Positions 16,742 to 25,364 of a stretch of 64,000 bases of DNA are shown here, in pieces. Source of the stretch: Gordonia lacunae (GTDB lineage Bacteria > Actinomycetota > Actinomycetes > Mycobacteriales > Mycobacteriaceae). Below the pieces are notes generated by a model. That model saw only the letters and a program-made list of their open reading frames with translations, searched no databases and was not told the origin of the DNA. The stretch lies in NCBI RefSeq assembly GCF_002149015.1, contig NZ_NGFO01000002.1, positions 186,001-250,000 of the forward strand, written 5' to 3'. How positions within the stretch are numbered: the stretch's first letter is position 1; each line of letters opens with the position of its first letter. The position numbers and the translations under genes were made by a program.

Positions 16742-18037
16742 CTAGTGGAACTGACCCTCCTCGGTCGAGCCCTTGAGCGCAGCGGTCGAGGTGTTGGGGT
16801 CGACAGTGGTGGCGATGTTGTCGAAGTACCCGGCGCCGACCTCACGCTGGTGCTTGACGGCGGTGAAGCCACGCTCCTCGGCAGCCTTGAACTCGCGGTT
16901 CTGCAGGTCGACGAACGCCGACATCTGCTCGCGAGCGTAGCCGTAGGCCAGGTCGAACATGCCGTAGTTCAGCGAGTGGAAGCCGGCCAGCGTGATGAAC
17001 TGGAAGGTGAAGCCCATGGCGCCGAGCTCGTTCTGGAACTTGGCGATGGTGCTGTCGTCGAGGTGCTTGCTCCAGTTGAACGACGGGCTGCAGTTGTAGG
17101 ACAGCAGCTGGTCGGGGTACTCGCTCTTGACGGCCTCGGCGAACTTGCGCGCCAGCTCGAGATCGGGGGTGCCGGTCTCCATCCAGATCATGTCGGCGTA
17201 GGGAGCGTAGGACTTCGCACGCTCGATGCAGGGCTCGATGCCGTTCTTCACGTGGTAGTAGCCCTCGGCGGTGCGCTCACCGGTGACGAACTGCTTGTCG
17301 CGGTCGTCGACGTCGGAGGTGATGAGCGTGGCGGCCTCGGCGTCGGTACGGGCGATGACGACGGTGGGGACACCGGCGACATCGGCGGCGAGGCGAGCCG
17401 AGTTCAGGGTGCGGACGTGCTGCTGGGTCGGGATCAGCACCTTGCCACCGAGGTGGCCGCACTTCTTCTCCGAGGCGAGCTGGTCCTCCCAGTGGGTACC
17501 GGCGGCACCCGCGGCGATCATGGCCTTCTGCAGCTCGTAGACGTTGAGGGCGCCACCGAAGCCGGCCTCACCGTCGGCGACGATCGGGACGACCCAGTTG
17601 TCGACCGAGTCGTCACCCTCGACGCGGGCGATCTCGTCGGCGCGCAGCAGCGCGTTGTTGATGCGGCGCACGACGCTCGGCACCGAGTTGGCCGGGTAGA
17701 GCGACTGGTCGGGGTAGGTGTGCCCGGAGAGGTTGGCGTCGCCGGCGACCTGCCAGCCCGAGAGGTACACGGCCTTCAGGCCGGCGCGAACCTGCTGCAC
17801 GGCCTGGTTGCCGGTGAGGGCGCCGAGCGCGTTGATGTAGCTGCCGTCACCCTTGGTCACGCCGTCCCACAGGATCTCCGCGCCACGACGGGCGAGGGTG
17901 TGCTCCTCGACGACCGAACCCTGGAGCTCGGCGACCTGCTCGGCGGTGTAGTCGCGCTTGATGCCCTTCCAGCGCGGGTTGGTGTCCCAATCCTGCTGGA
18001 TCTCTGCTGCGGTACGGGGCTTTCCGACGTTGCTCAT
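16742..18037 (-). CDS. aceA: Isocitrate lyase
   Basis: A 431-residue isocitrate lyase that cleaves isocitrate to succinate and glyoxylate in the cytosol, the first step of the glyoxylate bypass needed for growth on acetate and fatty acids. The catalytic loop [11 protein letters not shown] (about 188-198) contains the active-site cysteine. Metal-binding stretches are also present, including [13 protein letters not shown] and [17 protein letters not shown]. The length matches Icl1 of mycobacteria (428, from memory). The AT-rich upstream region contains a RamB-type box. The ramB gene lies 1.3 kb away, as expected for this regulatory pair. Confidence 0.96.
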   Translation of the reverse strand: MSNVGKPRTAAEIQQDWDTNPRWKGIKRDYTAEQVAELQGSVVEEHTLARRGAEILWDGVTKGDGSYINALGALTGNQAVQQVRAGLKAVYLSGWQVAGDANLSGHTYPDQSLYPANSVPSVVRRINNALLRADEIARVEGDDSVDNWVVPIVADGEAGFGGALNVYELQKAMIAAGAAGTHWEDQLASEKKCGHLGGKVLIPTQQHVRTLNSARLAADVAGVPTVVIARTDAEAATLITSDVDDRDKQFVTGERTAEGYYHVKNGIEPCIERAKSYAPYADMIWMETGTPDLELARKFAEAVKSEYPDQLLSYNCSPSFNWSKHLDDSTIAKFQNELGAMGFTFQFITLAGFHSLNYGMFDLAYGYAREQMSAFVDLQNREFKAAEERGFTAVKHQREVGAGYFDNIATTVDPNTSTAALKGSTEEGQFH

Positions 18038-18302
18038 TGGCTACTTCGCTTTCGTTGTCCTGCTCGTCCCGACCGGGGACCGGATCGGGGCGACGGCCCG
18101 GCGCGCCGCCGGAACCTCTCTGCTGACAGACAGCCGACTTCCTCGCCCGAAGGTGTGAACTCGCGGTCGGCGTCAGTCTCGGCCGAAACTTGCGAACCCT
18201 CCGACTCGGTGTCGGTAGTGCCTGCAGCAAGGGTGCCACAAGACAAACCCGCAGGTCCAACCCTTGACGACTGTAAATCTGGGTTATTTTTCGTCACCGG
18301 TG

Positions 18303-18317
18303 TGCAAAGTTTGCAAA
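18303..18317. promoter_or_regulatory. RamB-type operator upstream of aceA
   Basis: TGCAAAGTTTGCA is a perfect palindrome (TGCAAA-G-TTTGCA, 18303-18315). AAAGTTTGCAAA (18306-18317) resembles the RamB box of corynebacteria, whose core is TTTGCAAA. It lies about 270 bases upstream of aceA in an AT-rich stretch. Confidence 0.6.
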
Positions 18318-18354
18318 TATTGATCTGTGAAACACGTAGTGCCGCCCGCCAAAA

Positions 18355-18368
18355 AGTACGTCCGTACT
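18355..18368. promoter_or_regulatory. Palindrome AGTACG-TC-CGTACT upstream of aceA
   Basis: A perfect 6-base inverted repeat with a 2-base spacer, 38 bases beyond the RamB-type box and about 320 bases upstream of aceA. Its size and symmetry suit a TetR-type or other dimeric repressor; the binding protein is unknown. The 468-base gap (18038-18505) otherwise holds no open gene. Confidence 0.4.
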
Positions 18369-18505
18369 GGGATTTTCTACTCCCGGGTAGGGATGCACCC
18401 GGGTCCCGGATCGCGGCCGGTGCGCACCACGGCACCGACGGACACGTACCCGAGAGTGACACCCTTCACACGATCCCGGGCAACATCCATCGCGGCCCGG
18501 TGGTC

Positions 18506-19276
18506 TCAGGGCGTGATGACGCGCTCGACGGCAGCGTCGAACAGCGCCGAGAAGGCAGTCGGATCGATCGGCTCGACCGGCGTGGTCGGTGGAGTGGTCG
18601 CGCGGGTCGGCGCGCCCGACACCGTCAGCTGCACCGTCACCGGCCCCGACTCCGGGCGGTCGAGCACGGCGTACCCGGCGAACCCGACCTGCCGGCGGAC
18701 CCCGCCGTCGGACAGGGTGGTCGTGACGTCGGACCGGGTGAGCAGGAGTTGCTCACCCGGCAGCAACCCGCCGTCGATGTCCGGCTGGGGCAACTCGGTG
18801 TACACCGTGAGCACCCGGCTTCCCGACAGGTGGCCGGTGGTGATCTCCGTCGTGGTGCGGGAGCACCGGCCCGTCGTGGTCAGCCGGTCGGCGTCGATGT
18901 CGCGAGGTGCGGTGGTGACCAGTTCCACGAGGGTTCCCGTGGCACCGTCGCGGGCGGCCAGGACAGCGGAGTTGTCCGCGGTCAGCTGCTTGTTGAGAGC
19001 CTCGTCGGATGTCGGCCGGCAGTACTCGGGTGCGACGCGCGCCGACCGGGAGGCATCGATGGCGGCCTGGTTCCCCGCGACGAGATCGGACACGGACAGC
19101 GGGGCGGAGGTGTACCCGGGCGGCAACTGCGACGCGGACAACACCAGATCGGCGGGCCCGCGAGGAGCCTGTGCAGCCTCCGGGCCGGCTGCGCACCCCG
19201 CGACGCCGAGCGCCACTGCCGCCACCGACACGGCCAGCGCTGCCGACGAGCGGCGGCGGCCGAGGAGGGTGAGCAC
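18506..19276 (-). CDS. Putative secreted lipoprotein, unknown function
   Basis: A 256-residue exported lipoprotein. The signal peptide has a basic n-region (LLGRRRSSAA), a hydrophobic core, and the lipobox LGVAG-C with the lipidated cysteine at residue 28. The mature part contains two cysteines in a spaced pair (YCRPTS and GRCSRTT), perhaps a disulphide. Several strands follow, with VGFAGYAVLDRP and a Thr/Pro-rich linker near the C-terminus (RATTPPTTPVEP). The GTG at 19276 gives the shortest sensible signal peptide. It is divergent from ramB with 60 bases between the starts. It resembles uncharacterised mycobacterial lipoproteins such as the DUF5642 group, but I cannot assign a role. Confidence 0.72.
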   Translation of the reverse strand: MLTLLGRRRSSAALAVSVAAVALGVAGCAAGPEAAQAPRGPADLVLSASQLPPGYTSAPLSVSDLVAGNQAAIDASRSARVAPEYCRPTSDEALNKQLTADNSAVLAARDGATGTLVELVTTAPRDIDADRLTTTGRCSRTTTEITTGHLSGSRVLTVYTELPQPDIDGGLLPGEQLLLTRSDVTTTLSDGGVRRQVGFAGYAVLDRPESGPVTVQLTVSGAPTRATTPPTTPVEPIDPTAFSALFDAAVERVITP

Positions 19277-19336
19277 GCGGTCACCGTACCCTGGGGACGA
19301 CGCTCGGGGCGGCGACACCTGTCCGGGAGGTGGACG

Positions 19337-20776
19337 ATGAGCAGGACCTATGTGGGGTCGCGGTTGCGCCAGTTGCGTTCCGAGCGCGGCCTGTCGCAGG
19401 TCGCTCTCGCGCAGACCCTGTCGATCTCGGCGTCGTATCTCAATCAGATCGAGCACGACGCGCGTCCCCTCACCGCCTCGGTGCTCGCCAAGATCACCGA
19501 GGCCTTCGGCGTCGACGCCGGGTTCTTCGACTCGCAGGACGACGTCCGCCTGGTCGCCGAGTTGCGCGAAGCCCTGCTCGACGACGACCTCGAGGCCTCC
19601 CCCGGCGCGCTCGACGCACAGGGGATCAGCGCGATGGTCGCATCGCATCCCGAGATGGCTCAGGCGATGGTCAACCTGCACCGCCGCTACAGGATCGCCA
19701 CCGATCAGCTCGCGGCGGCCACCGACGAACGCGGCGACCGCAGCATGCGCGGCACCATCAGCGCGCCGCACGAGGAGGTGCGCGACTACTTCTATCAGCG
19801 CCGCAACTACATTCACGAACTCGACGTCGCTGCCGAGGGGATGACCACCCGGATGCGGATGCACTCCGCCGACATCCGCCGCGAGATCATGAACCGCATC
19901 GAGAGCGTCCACGGCATCAGCATCGTGCGGCGCGTCGATCTCGGCGACTACACCCTGCATCGATTCGACCGCGAGGCCCGACGCCTCGAGTTCTCCGCAT
20001 CACTGTCGGCGGGCCAGCGGACGTTCAAACTCGCCAGCGAACTCTGCTATCTCGAGTACCAGGACCTCCTCGACAAGCTGGTCGACGAGGCCAACTTCAG
20101 CAGCGAGGATGCCAGGGCCCTCGGACTCCTCGGTCTCGCGAACTACTTCGCCGCCGCAGTCGTCTTGCCCTACAGCCAGTTCCACGGCGCGGCGGAGGAC
20201 TTCCGGTATGACATCGAGCGCCTGTCCGCCTTCTACTCGGTGTCCTACGAGACGATCTGCCACCGGCTCTCGACACTGCAACGACCCAACCTGCGGGGCA
20301 TCCCCTGGTCGTTCGTGCGCGTCGATCGGGCGGGAAACATGTCGAAACGGCAGTCCGCCACCGGTTTTCACTTCTCTCAGAGCGGCGGAACCTGTCCGCT
20401 GTGGAATGTCTACGAGACCTTCGCCTACCCCGGCAAGATCATCACCCAGATCGCCGAGATGCCCGACGGCCGCAACTACTTCTGGGTCGCACGTACCGTC
20501 GAACGCCGCGCCACTCGCTATGGGCAGCCCGGAAAGACCTTCGCGATCGGCATGGGATGCGAACTGCGCCATGCTGCGCGGGTGATCTACTCCGACGGGC
20601 TGGAGATCGGGCCACAGGCACATGTCACGCCGATCGGTGCCGGTTGCCGGGTGTGCGAGCGGACCAACTGCGCCCAGCGCGCATTCCCCGCCTTGGGCGC
20701 CTCGCTGCGCATCGACGAACACACGAGCAGCGTCTCCCCGTACATGAGCCTCACCGAAACGCGCCCCGCGCCCTGA
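19337..20776 (+). CDS. ramB: RamB-type regulator of acetate/glyoxylate metabolism
   Basis: A 479-residue regulator with the RamB layout: an XRE helix-turn-helix at about 5-62 (LRQLRSERGLSQVALAQTLS and ASYLNQIEHDARPLTASVLA), a middle IrrE-like (DUF955) domain at about 190-330 (ASELCYLEY, ALGLLGLANYFAAAVVLPYSQF), and a C-terminal short-chain-fatty-acid regulator domain with a cysteine cluster (GAGCRVCERTNCAQRAFP). In corynebacteria RamB represses aceA and aceB, and in M. tuberculosis it represses icl1; this corresponds to Rv0465c. The ATG at 19337 follows GGGAGGTGG. It lies 1.3 kb from aceA, whose upstream region has a matching palindrome. Confidence 0.93.
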   Translation: MSRTYVGSRLRQLRSERGLSQVALAQTLSISASYLNQIEHDARPLTASVLAKITEAFGVDAGFFDSQDDVRLVAELREALLDDDLEASPGALDAQGISAMVASHPEMAQAMVNLHRRYRIATDQLAAATDERGDRSMRGTISAPHEEVRDYFYQRRNYIHELDVAAEGMTTRMRMHSADIRREIMNRIESVHGISIVRRVDLGDYTLHRFDREARRLEFSASLSAGQRTFKLASELCYLEYQDLLDKLVDEANFSSEDARALGLLGLANYFAAAVVLPYSQFHGAAEDFRYDIERLSAFYSVSYETICHRLSTLQRPNLRGIPWSFVRVDRAGNMSKRQSATGFHFSQSGGTCPLWNVYETFAYPGKIITQIAEMPDGRNYFWVARTVERRATRYGQPGKTFAIGMGCELRHAARVIYSDGLEIGPQAHVTPIGAGCRVCERTNCAQRAFPALGASLRIDEHTSSVSPYMSLTETRPAP

Positions 20777-22195
20777 TCAGCGTCGACACCCGTCCGGCGC
20801 GGGCAGGCCCCGCAACCGGTCGTCGAGCCAGGTCGCGGTGTCCGGGAAGCCCAGGGCGGCAGCCGAGACGTGTTCGGCCCCGTATTCGCGGTAGATCGCG
20901 GTCGCACCGAGAGCACACTGCTGGGCGAAGAGCGCCCGGGCCTGACTCGCCGGCACCCACCACTCGTAACGCCCGTGGTAGATCAGCAACGGCATCGACG
21001 CCTCGAGATCGGACATGGACGTGACCTCGAAGAGCTTCTCGGCGAGAGCGGAGTGGAAGGGATCCGGGTCGGTCGACAGCAGCTGGGTCGGCAGGTGCGC
21101 GATCCCGAGGTTGCCCATGTCGTCGGTGCAGATGTTGCGGATCTCCGATGTCGCGAGCCATCTCGCCAGGTGGTTCGACATCCGTAGGACCTCGGGCCGT
21201 TCGCGTGCGACGCCGAGCATCGCGGCGTGGAAGACCCCGGAGGCCAGGTTCGCGTTCATGGCGCCGGCGAGCGACCGGTAGTCGGCGGGCACCCCGCCGA
21301 TGGCCGCCCCCACGAATCGGCCGGCGATGTCGGGTGCGTAGCGGGTGGCGAGCTTGGCCGCACCGTGGGTGGCGATCGCCCCGCCGGAGTAGCCGACCAT
21401 GGCGATGGGTCCACGCGCGAAGTTCGCCGGATCGAGGGCTGCTGCCGCGCGGACCGAGTCGAGGATCACGTGTGCCGCGACATACGGCTCGGCGTAGGCC
21501 ATCCGGGGACCCGTGTGATCGGGCACCAGCACCGCATAACCGCGATCGAGTGCGAGCTGGGTGTACGGCGGGATCAGATCGGTCTCGTTCGTGTTGTTGG
21601 TGAAACCGTGCGCGTAGGTGAACCCGGTCGTGCATTTGGTACCCAGTGCGACGATCGGCGAATTGTTGATCAGGACGGGCCGGGCGCCCGGACCGGTCCA
21701 CGCCTTGGCCGGCACCAGGAGGGTGGCCGTGCCGAACATTGGCGCACCGTTCGCGTCGGCGGTCCGGAACTTGACCTGCCGCGCCGACCGCAGTGGGACG
21801 ACGACCAGGGGCTGCGCCACCCGGGTCACCGACCGCGTGGTCAGGACCTCGCCGGGTGCCCGCGCGGCGAGGCCCGCAGGCCAGTGGTCGAAGAACCGGT
21901 CACCGCTCGGCGACGGCATGATCGCCTCGCGTAGTTCCTGGAGTTCGCGGGAGGCGCCCGGGATCCGCGATCGCTCCGGGATGCGCGACAGCTTCTCGAC
22001 CGGCGGCGCCGGGATCAGCGCGTCGATGTCCTCCGGCAGTTGCGAGGGGACCGAGGTGAGATTGGGCGGCTCCGCGTCGGCAGTCCCGCTCATCCCGGTC
22101 GGACCCGCGACAAGGGTCATCGCGGCCACCGCCACCGTGGTCGCGATCGCTGCCCGTCGAGCCGCTGCTCGAACTCCCCTGGCCGGCATCGCCAA
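20777..22195 (-). CDS. Secreted lipase/esterase (LIP family)
   Basis: A 472-residue exported hydrolase. The N-terminal signal peptide has a twin-arginine-like Arg-rich n-region (RGVRAAARRAAI) and an Ala/Val-rich core ending at about residue 40 (TADAEPP). The body is a secretory-lipase fold: nucleophile elbow VGYSGGA, oxyanion stretch RPVLINNSP, catalytic Asp region in PLLIYHGRYEWWVP, and histidine near GAEHVSAAALGFP. Such enzymes act on acylglycerols or trehalose lipids outside the cell; the substrate here is unknown. The second ATG at 22189 is an alternative start. It is convergent with ramB, with adjacent stops. Confidence 0.82.
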   Translation of the reverse strand: MAMPARGVRAAARRAAIATTVAVAAMTLVAGPTGMSGTADAEPPNLTSVPSQLPEDIDALIPAPPVEKLSRIPERSRIPGASRELQELREAIMPSPSGDRFFDHWPAGLAARAPGEVLTTRSVTRVAQPLVVVPLRSARQVKFRTADANGAPMFGTATLLVPAKAWTGPGARPVLINNSPIVALGTKCTTGFTYAHGFTNNTNETDLIPPYTQLALDRGYAVLVPDHTGPRMAYAEPYVAAHVILDSVRAAAALDPANFARGPIAMVGYSGGAIATHGAAKLATRYAPDIAGRFVGAAIGGVPADYRSLAGAMNANLASGVFHAAMLGVARERPEVLRMSNHLARWLATSEIRNICTDDMGNLGIAHLPTQLLSTDPDPFHSALAEKLFEVTSMSDLEASMPLLIYHGRYEWWVPASQARALFAQQCALGATAIYREYGAEHVSAAALGFPDTATWLDDRLRGLPAPDGCRR

Positions 22196-22784
22196 CCTCC
22201 CGTCTCACCCGGTGACCGTCGAGTCCGCCGCCCCCCGGCAGCACATCTGACGACTCGAACCGCGATCACCTGTGGCCAATGCTAGATGGCGCGGATCGCC
22301 TGTGCCGTGCCGACGGCACAGGCGCGTCGTGCGTGTAGTCCGGACGGGTGACACGCGAATACGCCTTTCGCACCGGACATCACGGTTGCGTCTCGGTGCG
22401 GCGACCATCGATGTGCGAGGGGCGTCCGGGCCGGTGCAGCCGTCCCAGGGTCACGGGGAAGCGGGCGCAGCAGGGCGTCTGCGAGCGCAACACCCAGGGC
22501 GTCGTCGACGCGGAGGCACCTCATGACGAGAACCTCGCACCACCGCCGGGCATCGTGGACGGCCGGCGTCCTGCTGGTCCCCCGACGAGCAGCCGGCACA
22601 TCGACGCCATCCGGGCAGCCATTCGAGTACAACCGAACACGCTGCGCGACAGCCGGATAGCGATGACCGGATAGCCGGGGAAGCTTCCTGCCGATGCAGT
22701 TGCTGTCGAACGACCCCGACCTGTTCCGGTCGCCGACCGCCGACCGGATCTCGCCGCTGGGCGCCGAGGCGTTCCGCGCCCGGG
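22196..22784. other. 589-base stretch without a convincing gene
   Basis: No frame here has a supported start and coding character. On the plus strand a short frame from 22693 reads MQLLSNDPDLFRSPTADRIS and continues sensibly to about 22788 before losing coding character inside the MaoC gene; it may be the remnant of a decayed gene. The first ~60 bases probably hold the lipase promoter. No palindrome or terminator stood out. Confidence 0.4.
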
Positions 22785-23249
22785 TCAGAAGACGAGGACG
22801 CGGAGATTCTCGGCGACGCAGGCGGGCTTGGTCTCCCCCTCGATCTCCACGGTGTTGGTGACGACCACGTTCACGCCCTTCGGCGTCTCTTCCACCGAGG
22901 TGATCACCGCGTTGGATCGGATCCGGGCGCCGACCTTGACCGGGTTCGGGAACCGCAGCTTGTTCATCCCGTAGTTGAGGGTCAGCTTGGGGCCTTCGAC
23001 GGTGAAGATCTTGCCGGCGATCATCGGCAGCAGCGACACAGTCAGATATCCGTGCGCGATGGTCGTCCCGAACGGACCGGACCTGGCCCGCTCCGGATCG
23101 ACGTGGATCCACTGATGGTCGCCGGTCGCGTCGGCGAAGGCGTCGACCCGTTCCTGGGTGATCTCGAGCCATTCGCCCGACCCCAGGTCCTCGCCGATCG
23201 CGGCCTTCAGTTCGTCGACACTGGTGAACGTCCGTGTGGTGTGCGTCAT
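22785..23249 (-). CDS. MaoC-like (R)-enoyl-CoA hydratase
   Basis: A 154-residue hot-dog-fold hydratase. The catalytic R-hydratase signature with Asp and His is in FADATGDHQWIHVDPERA (about 39-55), followed by the active-site helix HGYLTVSLLP. Such enzymes hydrate trans-2-enoyl-CoA to (R)-3-hydroxyacyl-CoA. The size matches single-domain members such as mycobacterial HtdZ (Rv0130) and NodN-like proteins. It is divergent from the AhpD-like gene, with starts 25 bases apart. It probably feeds lipid metabolism, consistent with fadB2 and aceA nearby. Confidence 0.87.
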   Translation of the reverse strand: MTHTTRTFTSVDELKAAIGEDLGSGEWLEITQERVDAFADATGDHQWIHVDPERARSGPFGTTIAHGYLTVSLLPMIAGKIFTVEGPKLTLNYGMNKLRFPNPVKVGARIRSNAVITSVEETPKGVNVVVTNTVEIEGETKPACVAENLRVLVF

Positions 23250-23274
23250 AGTCCGCGTAGTCTACCGTGGGCCC

Positions 23275-23811
23275 ATGGGCACACCTCGCGTCGCACCAGG
23301 TGGTTTCCGGGAGCTCGGGCCGGTCAATTTCATGTTCGCGCGGGGGGCCGCACGCACGATCGGCGTCGACGACGCACACATCTTCTCCACCCTCGGGCGC
23401 GCGAAGGGGCTGTTCCGCGGTTGGCTCCACTTCAGCAGCCGGCTCATGCCGTTCGGTGTGTTGCCGCGCAAGGACTCCGAGATGGTGATCATCCGGGTGG
23501 CACACCTTCGGAAGTCCGACTACGAACTCGACCATCACCGGCGCCTCGGCCGTCGGGCCGGGATCACCGCAGAAGAGTTCGACCGCATCCTCGAGGGTCC
23601 CGACGCCGGGTGGGGCGATCGCGAACGGGCGATCCTGCGGGCCGTCGACGAGCTCGTCGAGACCAAGGACGTCTCCGACGTCGCCTGGCAGGCGCTGTCG
23701 AGGCACCTCGACGACCGGAAACTCATCGGCTTCACCCTGCTCGTCGGTCAGTACGACAGTCTCGCGACGACCATCCACACGCTGCGCATCCAGCGCGACA
23801 CCCGCTCCTGA
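23275..23811 (+). CDS. Carboxymuconolactone decarboxylase/AhpD-family protein
   Basis: A 178-residue all-helical protein of the CMD/AhpD fold. The core segment RKDSEMVIIRVAHLRKSDYE (about 62-81) corresponds to the active-site helix, but the CxxC of true AhpD peroxidases is absent (RVAHLRKSDYELDHH instead), so alkylhydroperoxidase activity is unlikely. It is equivalent in position and family to Rv0464c. It is followed 1 base later by the methyltransferase gene, and the two are almost certainly cotranscribed. The precise activity is unknown. Confidence 0.8.
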   Translation: MGTPRVAPGGFRELGPVNFMFARGAARTIGVDDAHIFSTLGRAKGLFRGWLHFSSRLMPFGVLPRKDSEMVIIRVAHLRKSDYELDHHRRLGRRAGITAEEFDRILEGPDAGWGDRERAILRAVDELVETKDVSDVAWQALSRHLDDRKLIGFTLLVGQYDSLATTIHTLRIQRDTRS

Positions 23812-23812
23812 G

Positions 23813-24457
23813 ATGGAGTCGATCGCGCAGCGACTGATGCGCAACGAGTACTTCGCCGAGATCTACGAACACCTGTGGCGGCCGACCTTCACCCGCCTCT
23901 TCAGTCTCGGCGGCCGGTCCACCGCCGACTTCGACCGTGCGCTGCGCGCCTATCTCGCCCGCCCCGGTGACCGCCTGGTCCTCGATGTCGCCTGCGGTCC
24001 AGGCAATTACACGCGTGAGATCGCCGACGGGCTGACCGGCGACGGTCGGTGCATCGGCATCGACTTCTCCGCGCCCATGCTGGCGCGGGCCGCGCAGACC
24101 AACGCCGTCGGGCGAGCCGCGTTCCTGCGCGGTGACGCGCACTCGTTGCCGTTCGCCGACAACACCTTCGACGTCGTCACCTGCCTGGCCGCGCTCTACC
24201 TGATCCCCGATCCCCTACCGGTCGTCGACGAACTGGTGCGCGTGACCGCACCCGGCGGCGAGATCGTGATCTTCACGTCGGTGACGACGCCACTCACCTC
24301 GTTCCCGGGCGTGCGGCCGCTCGCCGGCGCGAGCGGATACCGCATCTTCGACGACCACGAGATCGTCGCGCGCCTCCGTCGCGCCGGCCTGGACGACGTG
24401 GAGCAGACCATCACCGGCCAGGGGCAGTACGTGTTGGCACGCAAGCCGGGATCGTAG
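23813..24457 (+). CDS. Class I SAM-dependent methyltransferase
   Basis: A 214-residue UbiE/ArsM-like methyltransferase with canonical motifs: motif I LVLDVACGPGNYTREIA (about 55-71), the acidic residue after strand 2 in CIGIDFSAPMLARA, the post-I region RGDAHSLPFADNTFDVVTC, and motif III VTAPGGEIVIFTS. The N-terminal 40 residues (RNEYFAEIYEHLWRP) form a helical cap for the substrate, which I cannot name. It starts 1 base after the AhpD-like stop. Confidence 0.88.
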   Translation: MESIAQRLMRNEYFAEIYEHLWRPTFTRLFSLGGRSTADFDRALRAYLARPGDRLVLDVACGPGNYTREIADGLTGDGRCIGIDFSAPMLARAAQTNAVGRAAFLRGDAHSLPFADNTFDVVTCLAALYLIPDPLPVVDELVRVTAPGGEIVIFTSVTTPLTSFPGVRPLAGASGYRIFDDHEIVARLRRAGLDDVEQTITGQGQYVLARKPGS

Positions 24458-24475
24458 ACACCGGCGACCGAGGTC

Positions 24476-25360
24476 TCAGAAGTCCCGGTAGTCGCGGACC
24501 GTCATCCGCGGGCCCCGCCGCTCGGGCCGCACGCCGCGTCGGGCGACCAGCCGGATGATCCGTTGACGTTGTCCGGCATAGGGTTCGAGGAGTTCGAGCA
24601 TCCCGGCATCGTCGACGGCCTCGCCGATCAGGGTGAGTCCCACCAGTTTCGGGATGTGGTAGTCGCCCACGTTGACGACATCGGGGTCGCCGAGCGCCCG
24701 TGACAGCGTCTCCGCCTCGGTCCACTGTCCGACGCCGCGGAGCACGGTGAGCTTCCGCGCGTGGCGTTCGACATCGATGGTGGTCGCGCCACGGATGGTG
24801 CGCATCCGGACCGGCTCGATACCGCTGCGATGCCATTCCCAGCTCGGGATCCGCACCCAGTCGTCTTTGGACGGCGGCACCCGCATGGTCTCCGGAACCG
24901 GTCCGGGCGCCGGAGAACCGAAGCGGCGCACCAGGTAACGCCAGGCACGGAACGCCTCGGCGCCGACGACCTTCTGCTCCAGGATCGCCGGCACAAGGGC
25001 CTCCCACACCCGGTCCGTCCGGGACAGCCGCAGCCCTTCGGCGCGCCGGACGAGTTCCGCCACGACGGGATCCCGTGGGACGAGTGCGTCCGGGTCGTCG
25101 TGCGCGCCGAGGAAGGCCGGCATCTGGTCGAGCAACCAGTCGGCGCCCGGCCCCCACGCGCGTCCGACGACGACACCGGCGCGCACGGCGATCGTCACCG
25201 TGCCCGGCCCGTCGGGGGTGTGCACCGCTCGCCAGACCGACCCGTCACGGGCGTAGACGAACGCCGGGTCGCCCGCACCGCGACGGTGCAGGCCGACCGT
25301 CGCCCGCAGATCGAGCGGCCACGGGAGCTCCCACTCCCGGACCCGCTCGTCGGCAGTCAC
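24476..25360 (-). CDS. DNA-3-methyladenine glycosylase 2-type (AlkA-like)
   Basis: A 294-residue HhH-GPD glycosylase that removes alkylated bases and starts base-excision repair. The N-terminal domain is beta-rich. The helix-hairpin-helix is VLRGVGQWTEAETLSRALGD (about 208-228), with the catalytic aspartate in NVGDYHIPK (about 232-240). There is no iron-sulphur cysteine cluster, which fits AlkA. The GTG at 25360 lies 5 bases after the lpd stop, so it is likely read through from lpd. The family assignment is good; lesion preference is not readable. Confidence 0.83.
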   Translation of the reverse strand: MTADERVREWELPWPLDLRATVGLHRRGAGDPAFVYARDGSVWRAVHTPDGPGTVTIAVRAGVVVGRAWGPGADWLLDQMPAFLGAHDDPDALVPRDPVVAELVRRAEGLRLSRTDRVWEALVPAILEQKVVGAEAFRAWRYLVRRFGSPAPGPVPETMRVPPSKDDWVRIPSWEWHRSGIEPVRMRTIRGATTIDVERHARKLTVLRGVGQWTEAETLSRALGDPDVVNVGDYHIPKLVGLTLIGEAVDDAGMLELLEPYAGQRQRIIRLVARRGVRPERRGPRMTVRDYRDF

Positions 25361-25364
25361 TCGT

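Noticed and set aside
16745..19336. Giant plus-strand frame (from 16745 into ramB)
   Set aside because: The part before 19337 is antisense to aceA and the lipoprotein gene; only the RamB portion is real.
22348..22674. 108-residue plus-strand frame in the gap before the MaoC gene
   Set aside because: It starts at a GTG with no ribosome-binding site, has Arg-rich noise composition and no family resemblance.
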